Shown here one piece after another: positions 9,679-20,004 of a DNA stretch of 64,000 nucleotides. Under the pieces are notes generated by a model, which saw nothing but the letters and a program-made list of their open reading frames with translations, searched no databases and was not told where the DNA came from. Positions within the stretch are counted from its first letter, which is position 1; each line of letters opens with the position of its first letter. A program made the translations under genes and the position numbers. Source of the DNA: Chthonomonadales bacterium (GTDB taxonomy: Bacteria > Armatimonadota > Chthonomonadetes > Chthonomonadales > CAJBBX01); NCBI GenBank assembly GCA_027459625.1, contig DAIDHP010000018.1, positions 1 to 64,000 on the forward strand, given 5' to 3'.

Positions 9679-9999
9679 TATGAATATCTTCAAGATGAGG
9701 AATCATCATCTGGCGCAGAGTGCTTATCGTTTCCAAATTACAGTCGAAACTCATTTGACTCGGTTGACAACTTGGATGATATTGTTGAGAGCCAAGTTGA
9801 ATCATGGCTTTCATTTTGCGGACTTCCCGTGCGCACGTGAAACGTATGTGGTTGACAGAGGGGGAACATGCACAACCTAAGTAAAATATAAGATAGTGGA
9901 GAATAAGTATTGCCTGATTTAGGATGCAAAAAAATGATCGCAATACAGAATACAACAAGAAGGCGGGGCTATAACAAGTTTTAATTAATGTGAGTAATT
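9679..9999. other. Intergenic region left of the IS630 remnant
   Basis: About 320 bp with no credible gene. Short frames on both strands lack ribosome sites and known motifs. The composition becomes AT-rich toward the IS end at 10000. Confidence 0.5.
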
Positions 10000-10917
10000 A
10001 ACTCGGCAATTAAATATTGTTCTCACGCAGCATACTTAATCTTCGGATGATGAAATTTTCTCCTTACCCGATCTGGAAGCTTCTGAATCTTGTGCATGCA
10101 TGAATTAACACTGTCTTTCAAATCCTGCTCTCTGCGCCAGGCGTCCTTGATTAATCGCTCCAGGAACCTGACGAACAACTTCGCATTCATCGTCTCTCTG
10201 TAAACCATGAATCTCAACTTTCCTTGGTTGGTTACGGAGGAAATCATACTGACGCTCTTTTTGGCTGCGTTCAATCGGATTGTCGGAGTCCTCCCCGCAG
10301 GGGCGTATCCACAACCCTCGCTCTCATAGATGCGAACCCCTGTCTCGTCGCACCAGTGTATCTCGGGGCGCCCTTTTCCCTGGATCTTTGGCATATCGCC
10401 GGATACTCCTCATTCAACCACCTTACAACCTCCTTCGGATTTTGCTCGTAAGCCCGTCTTTGAGGCTTTTGAGGAGTGAAACCCCAACGGCGCAAGTATT
10501 CGCCAACCGTGCTTATCGGCATCCATATCCCGTATTGACGTTGTATCAACTCACGCTCCGCCGGACGTGTCCAAAGACCATAGAGGAATTTCAACTGATC
10601 GGGCGTCTTGTAGGCGATCAAACTCCTGATTGTCGCCTCCTGACTTGCGTTCAGCGTGCGATTATGCCCAATTCGTCTTCCCCGTTCGCCTTTCGCTATC
10701 GCATTGTCCCCGTCTCGCTTATCGCGATTGTAAAGTGTGCAGTCGTAATTGGTGCTCACCCCGGAAATTTCACCAATCTCGCGGTAGGACATCCCGTTTT
10801 CTCGAAGCCGCGCAACCATCTTGCGGATTTGAAATTGCTCATCCTGGTTCAGTGTTCGTGAATCTGTTTTTTCCATGCTTTATCATGCACATTATTCTAT
10901 TATTTAATTGCCGAGTT
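10000..10917 (-). mobile_element. Decayed IS630-family element
   Basis: Near-terminal inverted repeats AACTCGGCAATTAAATA (10000-10016) and its exact complement (10901-10917), 17 of 17 matching, enclose a leftward transposase gene. The length (about 920 bp) is short for IS630. TA duplication is usual for this family but cannot be placed without doubt here, because the flanks are AT-rich and differ. The element sits between the pectate-lyase-fold gene and the GH36 gene. No second copy is in the window. Confidence 0.85.
10023..10876 (-). pseudogene. IS630 transposase, frameshifted and internally deleted
   Basis: The first frame (ATG 10876) has the helix-turn-helix part (SYREIGEISGVS), a winged-helix region and LNEEYPAIC. 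The frame then shifts by -1 near 10385, where the second frame continues with GRPEIHWCDETGVR, the first DDE aspartate block. IS630 elements can use programmed frameshifting at this place, so the shift alone does not prove decay. The second part is decisive: after FVRFLERLIKDA it jumps straight to RREQDLKDSVNS and ends in the typical HHPKIKYAA. The block that should carry the second aspartate (VDN) and the glutamate (NPxE) is missing, roughly 60-70 residues by comparison with the family. The enzyme cannot be active. Confidence 0.88.
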
Positions 10918-11082
10918 TATAATATCTGCATATTTGGTGATTTTCCGGGAAATGGAGGAGCCTTATATTAGCCTCAAATCGTGTTTGAAAGAATTGGGCG
11001 AAAACGCCATGATACAGTACAATATCCATGGCAAGACCGGTTCGCAAGACACTCATCACACTCGCTGAAGGGGGTTGCAATT

Positions 11083-13200
11083 ATGAAAGATCCGATTAAG
11101 TTAACTAGACGAAGTTTTTTGTTTGGCGGTGGCTCCCTGGCATTAATGTTATTCGCCCCATCGGAAGCAAACGCCGGCGCAGAGTCGCCTGCGAAATTCG
11201 ATTCTGAAATGATCGCTGGCAAAAAAAGTAATCCTGCATTACAAACGGACAAATTGCGTGAGATGGCGCATGGAAGGGAACTCCCCTTCTCGTTTATTTA
11301 CGATGGAAAACACTCTTCCGCTTTTTTGAAAGACTGGCTTCTTACCGAGGAGATGATACCCTCTGGAAGATCATGGAATGAATGCCGTTTTATCTATCAT
11401 GATCCCGTAACGGATTTACAGGTGGCGTTCGATTGTCGATTATACAAGGATTTTCCCGCCACGGAATGGGTTCTCAATTTCCAAAACAAGGGATCAGAGG
11501 ACACGCCCATCATCGAAAACGTCCAGGCGTTGGATATTTCGCTGGAAAGGAGGGTGCGAGGGGACTTCGTCTTTCATCATTCGTTAGGCAGCAATGCGTC
11601 GAAAAACGATTTCGCCCCGCTGTCTGATCCATTACGGATGAGCGCCCCGACTCACATAGCGCCGGTCGGCGGACGCTCATCGAGCACAACCGCATTGCCG
11701 TTCTTTAACATAGAGGCGGTTGGAGAGGGCGGAGTGATCCTGGGGATCGGATGGACAGGGCAATGGGCGGCGAACATTATGCGGAGCGACGATAAAATCG
11801 TGTCCGTTCAAGCCGGAATGGAGTTGACTCATCTGAAATTGCATCCTCAGGAGAAGATTCGCAGCCCTCGTATTTCGCTGTTGAATTGGAACGGGGATGA
11901 TTATATGGAGGGGCACAATCTCTTCCGGCGATTTGCGATCCGGCATCATTCTCCGCATATCAACGGAAAAACACCACTTTGTCCGTTCGCCTGCGGTGCC
12001 TCGGGTCCTCCTGACGAAGCGAATACCGCCACAGTCGAAAATCAACTCGCTTATGCGGCAAAATTCAAGCAATATGGGGTGGAATACTATTGGATCGATG
12101 CGGGGTGGTACGAGGGAGGATGGCCTAATGGCGTTGGAAACTGGGTTCCTCGAAAAAACGGCTTTCCGCACGGCATGAAACCCCTAACGGACGCCTTGAA
12201 GAAGATGGGGATGAAAGGGCTGATCTTATGGTTCGAGCCCGAACGTGTGTTTCAAGGAACGGATATAGACAAGGAGCATTATGATTGGGTGATTCATCTT
12301 CCCGGCAATCCCAACGGACTATTGAATTTGGGGAATGATGAAGCCCGAAAATGGCTTACCAACCACATATCGGACATGATACGGACACAAAGTATAAGCG
12401 TCTATCGTCAGGACTTTAACATCGATCCCCTCCCCTTCTGGAGAGCGAACGACACACAGGATCGACAAGGGATCACCGAGATACGGCATGTGGAGGGATT
12501 ATACGCCTATTGGGACGACCTGCTAAAACAAAATCCGGGGTTGATCATAGATAACTGCGCCAGCGGCGGCAGAAGAATCGACTTGGAGACCATAGACCGA
12601 TGCGTGTTTCTCTGGCGTTCGGACTACCAGTATTACGAACCGGAGGGAATGCAATCACAGACCTACGGTATCAGCCATTACATTCCTACGACCAGCACGG
12701 GGTGCGGGTATCCCGATCCCTATTCCTTTCTGAGTGCCATCAACAGCGGCGTGGTGATCTGGGTTCCGTGGACCGGGGTGGCGCCCTATGATGTTTACGA
12801 TAAGTATCTTCCCTGGGTGCATTGGGATCCGAAAGCCCCCTTCCCCTACAAAGAGGCATTGGAACTGGCCAAGGAGTTTGAAAAAGTTCGAAATCTCTAT
12901 TACGGGGATTATTATCCGCTCACCCCTTACAGCACGGAGAGCGATATTTGGATGGCTTATCAATACCATGATGAAGCGCATGACAAGGGCATGGCGCTCG
13001 CCTTTCGCAGAGCCCAATCTCCGGAGAACGCCTTGACCATTCATTTCAAAAAAATCAAATCCGGGAAAAAATATCTTGTGCACGTGACCGGCTATGTTGA
13101 GGATCGAATACTCTCCGGAGCCGATATGATGAAAGGTGTCACCTTAACCACTGAAAAAGCGCCCGACGCCATTCTGATGACATATGAGATGCTCGATTGA
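11083..13200 (+). CDS. GH36-type alpha-galactosidase-like glycosidase, Tat-exported
   Basis: 705 residues from ATG 11083 (preceded by AAGGGGGTTGCAATT); the upstream extension to 10981 is rejected because it precedes the signal. A twin-arginine signal (TRRSFLFGGGSLALMLF) indicates Tat export. After a beta-sandwich domain, the barrel holds YYWIDAGWYEGGW, GLILWFEPERV, YRQDFNI (nucleophile Asp444) and FLWRSDYQ (acid/base Asp514), plus NCASGGRRID, all typical of GH36/clan GH-D alpha-galactosidases. GH36 also contains alpha-N-acetylgalactosaminidases and raffinose-family enzymes, so the exact sugar is open. It is the second Tat-exported glycosidase in this region. The IS630 remnant lies just upstream, and a small hairpin follows the stop. 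Confidence 0.88.
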   Translation: MKDPIKLTRRSFLFGGGSLALMLFAPSEANAGAESPAKFDSEMIAGKKSNPALQTDKLREMAHGRELPFSFIYDGKHSSAFLKDWLLTEEMIPSGRSWNECRFIYHDPVTDLQVAFDCRLYKDFPATEWVLNFQNKGSEDTPIIENVQALDISLERRVRGDFVFHHSLGSNASKNDFAPLSDPLRMSAPTHIAPVGGRSSSTTALPFFNIEAVGEGGVILGIGWTGQWAANIMRSDDKIVSVQAGMELTHLKLHPQEKIRSPRISLLNWNGDDYMEGHNLFRRFAIRHHSPHINGKTPLCPFACGASGPPDEANTATVENQLAYAAKFKQYGVEYYWIDAGWYEGGWPNGVGNWVPRKNGFPHGMKPLTDALKKMGMKGLILWFEPERVFQGTDIDKEHYDWVIHLPGNPNGLLNLGNDEARKWLTNHISDMIRTQSISVYRQDFNIDPLPFWRANDTQDRQGITEIRHVEGLYAYWDDLLKQNPGLIIDNCASGGRRIDLETIDRCVFLWRSDYQYYEPEGMQSQTYGISHYIPTTSTGCGYPDPYSFLSAINSGVVIWVPWTGVAPYDVYDKYLPWVHWDPKAPFPYKEALELAKEFEKVRNLYYGDYYPLTPYSTESDIWMAYQYHDEAHDKGMALAFRRAQSPENALTIHFKKIKSGKKYLVHVTGYVEDRILSGADMMKGVTLTTEKAPDAILMTYEMLD

Positions 13201-13212
13201 TCTATTTCGCTG

Positions 13213-13240
13213 GCGTAATTGCGCGATTTGTGCAATTACC
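13213..13240 (+). terminator. Possible terminator after the GH36 gene
   Basis: TAATTGC (13216-13222) pairs with GCAATTA (13232-13238). There is no T-run, so this is a weak call. Confidence 0.3.
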
Positions 13241-13417
13241 GTAGCGAAGAGAAACGTATAATATAATACCGAACGAAAATTTATTCGCCAAACACTATAT
13301 TTGTTGTATTCACAGGTAATTGTAGAATTCGCGGCTTTAGTGTTTTACCGATGATGAAATAGGCGCGATTCGCTTCATTTGCCGAATTTTGCATTTAACT
13401 CATTTAAGGAGAACATT

Positions 13418-14404
13418 ATGCAGTATCGCAAACTTGGGTATACGAACACAGACATATCCGCTCTAGGGCTGGGATGCATGGGAATGTCCGATTTTTACGG
13501 ACCCGGAAATGACGAGGAATCCATCGCAACCATCCATAAATCCCTGGATATGGGCTGCACATTTCTTGACACTTCGGATATGTATGGCAGAGGACTGAAC
13601 GAGCTTTTGGTGGGTAAAGCCATTAAAGGAAGAAGAGACGAGGTTTTCCTCGCCACCAAATTCGGTATTGTGCGCACGGACGATCCAACGATCCGGTTCG
13701 TAAACGGAAAGCCCGAATATGTGAAATCAGCCTGCGAGGCGAGTCTGAAAAGGCTCGGGGTGGACGTTATCGACCTGTACTATCAGCATCGCGTGGACCC
13801 AAACACGCCGATTGAGGAAACCGTAGGCACAATGGCGGAACTGGTTAAAGAGGGCAAGGTGAGATATCTCGGGCTCTCGGAAGCCAGTTCGCAAACCATG
13901 CGCCGAGCATGCGCGGTACATCCTATCGCCGCTTTGCAGACCGAGTATTCGTTGTGGACCAGAGATCCCGAGGATGGGATTTTGCAGACGTGCAGGGAGT
14001 TGGGAATCGGATTCGTGGCTTACAGTCCCTTGGGCAGAGGCTTCCTAACCGGACAAATTAAGTCCCCTGATGATTTCGCGCCGGATGATTTCCGCCGGAA
14101 TCAGCCTCGGTTTACGGGTGAGAATTTCAGAAAGAATCTAGAGTTGGTTCAGAGGATTGAAAAGATGGCAAAGGAGAAGGGATGCACGCCGGCGCAATTG
14201 GCTTTGGCATGGGTGCTTAAGCAAGGCGAGGATATCATCCCAATTCCCGGAACCAGGAAGATATCCCGGCTTGAGGAGAACCTTGGAGCCTTGGACGTGA
14301 CATTGACTGAAACGGATTTAGCGGAAATTGATTCCATTATTCCAAAGGGTGCGACTTACGGTTCGCGCTATCCAGAAGCGGCAATGAAGATGGTTAATTG
14401 TTAA
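13418..14404 (+). CDS. Aldo/keto reductase (YakC/AKR13-like)
   Basis: 328 residues from ATG 13418, preceded by AAGGAGAACATT. It is an NADPH-dependent TIM-barrel oxidoreductase. The tetrad is visible: Asp and Tyr in [14 protein letters not shown], Lys in FLATKFGI and His in YYQHRVDP. The cofactor region [15 protein letters not shown] near the C-terminus matches AKR13-type enzymes acting on aldehydes or sugar-derived carbonyls. It is a single gene between a 217-bp leader and a strong terminator. The substrate is unknown; nearby glycosidases suggest a sugar, but this is inference only. Confidence 0.9.
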   Translation: MQYRKLGYTNTDISALGLGCMGMSDFYGPGNDEESIATIHKSLDMGCTFLDTSDMYGRGLNELLVGKAIKGRRDEVFLATKFGIVRTDDPTIRFVNGKPEYVKSACEASLKRLGVDVIDLYYQHRVDPNTPIEETVGTMAELVKEGKVRYLGLSEASSQTMRRACAVHPIAALQTEYSLWTRDPEDGILQTCRELGIGFVAYSPLGRGFLTGQIKSPDDFAPDDFRRNQPRFTGENFRKNLELVQRIEKMAKEKGCTPAQLALAWVLKQGEDIIPIPGTRKISRLEENLGALDVTLTETDLAEIDSIIPKGATYGSRYPEAAMKMVNC

Positions 14405-14416
14405 TATGGAATATCC

Positions 14417-14450
14417 AAAGGCATGCGTCCCTAAGAACGCATGCCTTTTT
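14417..14450 (+). terminator. Rho-independent terminator
   Basis: AAAGGCATGCGT (14417-14428) pairs with ACGCATGCCTTT, followed by TT. It ends the aldo/keto reductase gene and may also serve the convergent OYE gene ending at 14461. Confidence 0.85.
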
Positions 14451-14460
14451 CATGGAAGGT

Positions 14461-15528
14461 TCACCACGCGCGAGAGTATTGTACGGGTGTGGGAATCGTT
14501 TGCCGTAGCTTTCGGGCGGCTTTTTGAGGCCAATAAGGGTCTCTCAGCATTTGCCTCGCAAGCAATACAACATCCGCCTGTTCCGTTCGTATGATGTGGT
14601 CCGCCTGTTCCGCGGAGGTGATAAAGCCCACCGCGCCCGTTTTCATGCAGCAATCGTACCGTATCTCATGAGCGAACACGGTTTGAAAACCTGTGCCTGC
14701 GGGAATCACAGCATTGGGAACCAACGCTCCCGAGGAGCAATCAATCAAATCCACCCCAAGCGATTTCGCCATTCTCGCTAACTCTTTGCTTTGCTCCAAA
14801 TCCCATCCACCATCCATCCAGTCCGTGACGGATAGTCGAATGAACAACGGGTATTCATCATCCCAATTGTTGCGTACGCTTGATATCACCTCACGTACAA
14901 TTCGCGTCCGATTTTCGAAGCTGCCTCCGTACTCGTCCGTTCTTTTATTGCTTAATGGGGAAAGAAATTCATGAAGCAGATATCCGTGTGCTGCGTGAAT
15001 TTCCACGAGTTTGAAGCCCGCCTCCTTGGCTCGTTTCGCAGCTTGACCGAAAGAAGATATAATGCGTTGGATGTCATTCGCATCTAGTTCTTCTGGGACG
15101 GGATATCCCGTGTTAAAAGGGATAGGGCTTGGAGCCACGACCGGCCTCCAACCACCATGGGTTTCATCCGCCGTGCCATCCCCGTCCCACGGTCGCTGGC
15201 AACTTGCCTTACGTCCGGCATGAGCGATTTGAATTCCTGCAACCGCACCATGGTTCTCCACGAAACGAGTTATTCTCCGTAAAGGTTCGACATGCTCATC
15301 CAAATAAATACCGAGATCATTCGGACTAATACGTCCCTCCGGAGACACCGCCGACGCCTCCATTATGACGGCTCCCGCTCCGCCAATTGCCCGCGATCCG
15401 TAATGTACAAGATGCCAGTCTTCCGCGAATCCATTCTCGCTGGAATACTGACACATCGGGGATACCACGATTCGATTTCTAAAGCTCACCTTCCTTATTT
15501 GAAGGGGGGTGAATAGATTTGCCGACAT
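14461..15528 (-). CDS. Old yellow enzyme family ene-reductase (YqjM/NamA-like)
   Basis: 355 residues; ATG 15528 is preceded by GGAGG. It is an FMN-dependent NADPH:enone oxidoreductase with an 8-stranded barrel. NRIVVSPMCQYS carries the cysteine typical of thermophilic-like YqjM enzymes. EIHAAHGYLLHEFLSPLSN holds the His pair and the proton-donor Tyr, NKRTDEYGGSFENRTR the next signature, and VGFITSAEQAD the C-terminal FMN phosphate region. These enzymes reduce activated C=C bonds in enals, enones and nitro compounds. It is convergent with the aldo/keto reductase. 312 bp separate it from the divergent membrane-protein gene. Confidence 0.93.
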   Translation of the reverse strand: MSANLFTPLQIRKVSFRNRIVVSPMCQYSSENGFAEDWHLVHYGSRAIGGAGAVIMEASAVSPEGRISPNDLGIYLDEHVEPLRRITRFVENHGAVAGIQIAHAGRKASCQRPWDGDGTADETHGGWRPVVAPSPIPFNTGYPVPEELDANDIQRIISSFGQAAKRAKEAGFKLVEIHAAHGYLLHEFLSPLSNKRTDEYGGSFENRTRIVREVISSVRNNWDDEYPLFIRLSVTDWMDGGWDLEQSKELARMAKSLGVDLIDCSSGALVPNAVIPAGTGFQTVFAHEIRYDCCMKTGAVGFITSAEQADHIIRTEQADVVLLARQMLRDPYWPQKAARKLRQTIPTPVQYSRAW

Positions 15529-15840
15529 TCATTCCTCCGTAATTATTATTGATAGCTTCAAACACCATTCATTATCTAAGCCCTCACCTTGGCGGACTGT
15601 CTGATGGATACTATTGAAACCGGTGTGAGACACTTTTTATTTGATTTTACGAAACTCAACCTTGATAAAGTTGCCGTTCGCTTCATGTCTTAAGTGTGAT
15701 ATCATGGGTATGATATAAGCGGGGTTGAACCAATCCATCCCCTATGTCGTATGGTTATGCATGCGCAATGATATTATTTGCGGAACGAAATCATAACCGG
15801 ACTGGAAATTCACCATAAATCCAAAAATATGAGGTGAAAT
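15529..15840. other. Divergent intergenic region, OYE / membrane protein
   Basis: No gene seen. A possible extended -10 for the rightward gene is TGATATAAG at 15711-15719, with no convincing -35. Nothing else is recognised. Confidence 0.35.
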
Positions 15841-16341
15841 ATGCAATGGACTGTTTTTGTCGTTAAATGGCTTCATTTATTCAGTATCAGCGCCATAATC
15901 GGTGGGACGGGTTTCGCTTTTCTTATCCTTCCATTAAAGATTCCCGAGGAAAACTCGGAAATTGTCTCAATGATCAAGCAGCAATGGAAGAGATTTGGCA
16001 TCACCCTAGGGATTTTCTGGCTTCTTGCCATTGCGACTGGGATTTGCAACGTCTATTTCCTCATTCATAGCGTCAGTCAGATGTATATGATCTTCCTCGG
16101 CATGAAAATCGCCCTGGCGCTGATAGCATTTATCATCTCCATGTCCATCGGGCATCGGATGCCATTCTTCAAGTCCGCGTCGGAGAATCGGCGAGGATGG
16201 TTGCTTTTGACACTGGTTATATTGATCGTGATTCTTGGAATATCGGCCAAGCTCAATCTATCACGCATTAATGGAACCTGGTTGGCGCAACCCACTTATG
16301 TTCAAGGGGGAAATCCATCCGTTCCAGTGCAGGCGCCGTGA
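15841..16341 (+). CDS. Four-helix integral membrane protein, CopD/DUF2269-like
   Basis: 166 residues; GAGGTGAAAT precedes ATG 15841. About four transmembrane helices are visible (residues about 5-30, 48-72, 80-100 and 118-138). A first-helix histidine (VVKWLHLFSISAIIGGTGFA) resembles CopD/DUF2269/DUF2214-type membrane proteins, where such histidines may bind haem or copper. Assignment to one of these families is tentative. It overlaps the VOC gene at the stop codon, so the two are probably co-translated. Confidence 0.6.
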   Translation: MQWTVFVVKWLHLFSISAIIGGTGFAFLILPLKIPEENSEIVSMIKQQWKRFGITLGIFWLLAIATGICNVYFLIHSVSQMYMIFLGMKIALALIAFIISMSIGHRMPFFKSASENRRGWLLLTLVILIVILGISAKLNLSRINGTWLAQPTYVQGGNPSVPVQAP

Positions 16342-16688
16342 TGATGGATCGTATTTTCAGTGTGGTGATGGTGCGGGATATGGATCGCGCGATGCGTTTC
16401 TACCGGGACTCGCTAGGTTTGCATCTGGAGGAGGAGCAAGAGGACTGGGCGTTTTTTACGGAGGGAATCGGATTAATGATGTCAGACATTCCCGTTGCGC
16501 TGGATGATCTGAGAATGAACTCGGTCATTATTACATTGCATACCGATAACATTGAGGAATCCTTTCGTGATTTGATGGCGAAAGGGGTGGTGTTCTCAGT
16601 GACCCCCACGGATGTGGGAGGAGCCAAGGTCGCGTCCTTCAATGATTCGGAGGGGAATTACCTTCAACTGCTTCAGTTCACGGATTAA
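16341..16688 (+). CDS. VOC (glyoxalase/dioxygenase) superfamily protein
   Basis: 115 residues. The start (GTG 16338, ATG 16341 or 16344) overlaps the stop of the membrane-protein gene, showing translational coupling; ATG 16341 is chosen. The sequence follows the paired beta-alpha-beta-beta-beta VOC pattern: VVMVRDMDRAMRFYRDSLG, then SVIITLHTDNIEESFRDLMAKG and KVASFNDSEGNYLQLLQF. The C-terminal Glu in the EGN segment is a usual metal ligand. A divalent-metal lyase, dioxygenase or resistance function is possible; no substrate can be inferred. Confidence 0.85.
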   Translation: MMDRIFSVVMVRDMDRAMRFYRDSLGLHLEEEQEDWAFFTEGIGLMMSDIPVALDDLRMNSVIITLHTDNIEESFRDLMAKGVVFSVTPTDVGGAKVASFNDSEGNYLQLLQFTD

Positions 16689-16713
16689 GCGGGATCTCGT
16701 TCAATGGAACTAT

Positions 16714-17292
16714 TCACGAATTCAACGCCGCTATGGGTGCGCTCGACATCAGAGTGTTGAATTCAATGCTCGTCTCGAAAATGATATCCAATCTTCCCGG
16801 ATGAATATCCACGCTCGTCATCTTTACAGGGACGGGTAAATCTTTCGCTTGAAGCAACTCTTTTAATTTGAAGTTGATATTTTTCACTATAATTTCGGTC
16901 GTGCTTTGCGGCAACTGAAACCCAAGACATTTTAAAGCGATTGGATTGATTTTTATGATGGAATGGCTGTCGATTTCAAGAAACGCATCCAACTGAAAAG
17001 GAGCTTTAAGGGAGCGAAAAAGGGCGTATCCGCCTTTGAAGGTGACGCTTTGAGAATTCAAGGTGATTTGAAGATTGCTCAAGTTTCCAATCGCTATTTT
17101 TGTTAACCAATTGTTCAAGCGTGATTCCGACAGGATCACATGGACGTTCGTGTTCCGCGAGGATACGGCAGCGCCGGATTCGAAACATACCGAGGATCCC
17201 TCAGCATGGACTGCAACCTCGTCCAAAAGGATGTTATCACCCACTTGGACGTCCCTGAACACCATTTGAACGGTTTTCGCTTCTAATCTCAT
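16714..17292 (-). CDS. DUF2993/LmeA-like lipid-binding-fold protein
   Basis: 192 residues, leftward and divergent from mreB. It shows the alternating hydrophobic strand pattern of DUF2993 proteins: MRLEAKTVQMVFRDVQVGDNILLDEVAVHAEG, then a stretch with ILSESRLNNWLTK (typical 'ESxLNxxL' helix), then the SVDIHPGRLDI C-terminal segment. Family members such as mycobacterial LmeA act in envelope lipoglycan metabolism and are usually exported. No signal peptide is visible here. The family assignment rests on pattern only. Convergent with the VOC gene, with 25 bp between stops. Confidence 0.5.
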   Translation of the reverse strand: MRLEAKTVQMVFRDVQVGDNILLDEVAVHAEGSSVCFESGAAVSSRNTNVHVILSESRLNNWLTKIAIGNLSNLQITLNSQSVTFKGGYALFRSLKAPFQLDAFLEIDSHSIIKINPIALKCLGFQLPQSTTEIIVKNINFKLKELLQAKDLPVPVKMTSVDIHPGRLDIIFETSIEFNTLMSSAPIAALNS

Positions 17293-17360
17293 CGAATTCT
17301 CTCATTAAACTCCTTGTCTGTTATTGTGACATACTTCTAGCATAAGATAGAGGGACGGAT

Positions 17361-17371
17361 TATGCTATAAT
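17361..17371 (+). promoter_or_regulatory. Extended -10 promoter of mreB
   Basis: TATGCTATAAT with no good -35 box about 17 bp upstream, as expected for extended -10 promoters. The start would be near 17378, about 90 nt before mreB. Identical to the tRNA-Ala and yebC cores. Confidence 0.6.
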
Positions 17372-17463
17372 TTTGTTGGTGCACGGCGTAGCCGAGGACG
17401 TTTACCTTTGTGTTTTTCTCCTCGCTTCAATCTTCCATAAACTGCAATGATATATCAGGATAA

Positions 17464-18510
<1,047 letters not shown>

Positions 18511-18533
18511 ACCCTATCTGACCAGGTGACATC

Positions 18534-19370
18534 GTGTTACTCAAAGAGAAAAACAATCATCGTAACCATTGGTGGGCGTTGATTTTTTGCGTTGCACTTG
18601 GTATCGGGCTTGGGGTATGGCATAATCACGCATCTCGCCATGGGAAAGCGGACCCACTTTCCGCTGCGGTACGCACCGTCACGTCCCCTATCATACACAT
18701 CCTAGTCGCCACAACGGATTGGATGAATCACGAGTTCGGGTGGATTATACAAGGTCCTTCTCTTTCGCGAAAGTATGCGGCACTACGTTTGCAAAACGAA
18801 AATCTTCAAGCGCAGATCGCACAATTGCAAGAGGACGCGATTGATGCACAAAGGCTGAAATCGGAACTCGGCTTTGCCATGTCCCCTCCTTTGCATAAGA
18901 TCCCCGCCATCATTTTATCTATGCGACCCATTCCTAATTTTGAAACCATGGTGATCTCTAGGGGAAGCCGTAATGGAGTGAAACCTGACAGCGTCGTTGT
19001 GGCGCCCTTGGGGGTTGTGGGACATGTGTTCGACGTTGCTCCGACCACCTCTTCTGTGATCCTATTAACGGATCCGAATTCGGCTATAGGAGCGATGGTG
19101 CAGCGCGCCAGCTCTAGGGCGGTGTGCATTTGCAAAGGTAATGGGACGCCTTTTTTATCCATTGCTTATCTTGGTCAAAACGCGGACATACGCATCGGAG
19201 ATACGATGATCTCCTCCGGATTGGGAGGTGGGCAGGGAGTTTATCCCAAGGGGTTGGTTATTGGAACGGTGGTTTCCATCACAAATGATCCTTCAACTGC
19301 GTCTCGCCAGATACTAGTAAGGCCTGCGGTTGATTTTGATCGCTTGGAAGAGGTGTATATCCTCCAATGA
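18534..19370 (+). CDS. mreC: Rod shape-determining protein MreC
   Basis: 278 residues from GTG 18534. A short cytoplasmic tail, one membrane helix (WWALIFCVALGIGLGVW), a coiled coil (about 85-110, KYAALRLQNENLQAQIAQLQ) and the periplasmic beta-rich MreC core (PAIILSMRPIPNFETMVISRGS, VVAPLGVVGHVFDV, GLVIGTVVSI) are all in the expected order. It forms a scaffold linking MreB, MreD and penicillin-binding proteins. It overlaps mreD by 4 bp (ATGA). Confidence 0.95.
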   Translation: MLLKEKNNHRNHWWALIFCVALGIGLGVWHNHASRHGKADPLSAAVRTVTSPIIHILVATTDWMNHEFGWIIQGPSLSRKYAALRLQNENLQAQIAQLQEDAIDAQRLKSELGFAMSPPLHKIPAIILSMRPIPNFETMVISRGSRNGVKPDSVVVAPLGVVGHVFDVAPTTSSVILLTDPNSAIGAMVQRASSRAVCICKGNGTPFLSIAYLGQNADIRIGDTMISSGLGGGQGVYPKGLVIGTVVSITNDPSTASRQILVRPAVDFDRLEEVYILQ

Positions 19371-19834
19371 AGGGCGCAAAAAGCAACCTGCGTTTGACCT
19401 TGATCGTTATCATTCTCTTCTTTCTCCATGAAGCATACGCCTCGCATCTAGCCATCCGAGGGGCGCAACCCAATATCGCGCTCACCGGTTTACTTACATG
19501 CAGCCTGTTCACGGACGCCACTTTTGCCGCATGGCTGGGATTTATGACGGGTATTTTGGAATCGGCATATTTGGGGATGTATATCGGAAGCCTTATCGTA
19601 ACTCGCTCGTTAGCGGGGTGGATCATCGGCGCCATGGAGCCACACGTGTTTCGTGATAACGTGGTCATCGCCATCGGGATTTGTTTTTTAGGAACTTTTT
19701 TAACTGGAATGTGTTTTTATCTCTTTGCACCTCAGGCAAACACCCTATTGTGGGTCAAGGAGACTCTAGAGGAATCCATTTATAACTGCGTGATATCGAT
19801 ACCGATCTACTACATTGTAAAATTCACCGTTTGA
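19367..19834 (+). CDS. mreD: Rod shape-determining protein MreD
   Basis: 155 residues with about five membrane helices. The ATG overlaps the mreC stop (ATGA), so translation is coupled. Sequence divergence is normal for MreD; the call rests on position, size, the N-terminal RLTLIVIILFFLHEAYASHLAIRGAQPN segment and the membrane pattern. PBP2 and RodA, often next in this cluster, are not present. The next gene is convergent. Confidence 0.9.
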   Translation: MKGAKSNLRLTLIVIILFFLHEAYASHLAIRGAQPNIALTGLLTCSLFTDATFAAWLGFMTGILESAYLGMYIGSLIVTRSLAGWIIGAMEPHVFRDNVVIAIGICFLGTFLTGMCFYLFAPQANTLLWVKETLEESIYNCVISIPIYYIVKFTV

Positions 19835-20004
19835 GCGATGAAGGGCGATCCACCATAGCAGGAGACACATGGACTACTCCGATGGACGGTGAATGCAAAA
19901 ATCATTTAGTATGATGAATTCCTTCATTCACGTATCATTTATAGAGACATATTTGAGATTTGCAATCACCTATTCATCATTTTGAATCCATTTGATGCGA
20001 TCCC

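Noticed and set aside
9659-9958. Leftward 99-codon frame with CAREVRKMKAMIQLGSQQ, faintly like Gfo/Idh dehydrogenases
   Set aside because: No ribosome site, no domain continuity, and the frame runs over the terminator at 9645-9678. At most a short decayed fragment; similarity is too weak to report.
10023-10876. IS630 transposase as an active gene using programmed frameshift
   Set aside because: The frame change could be programmed, but the segment with the second and third DDE residues is missing, so activity is excluded.
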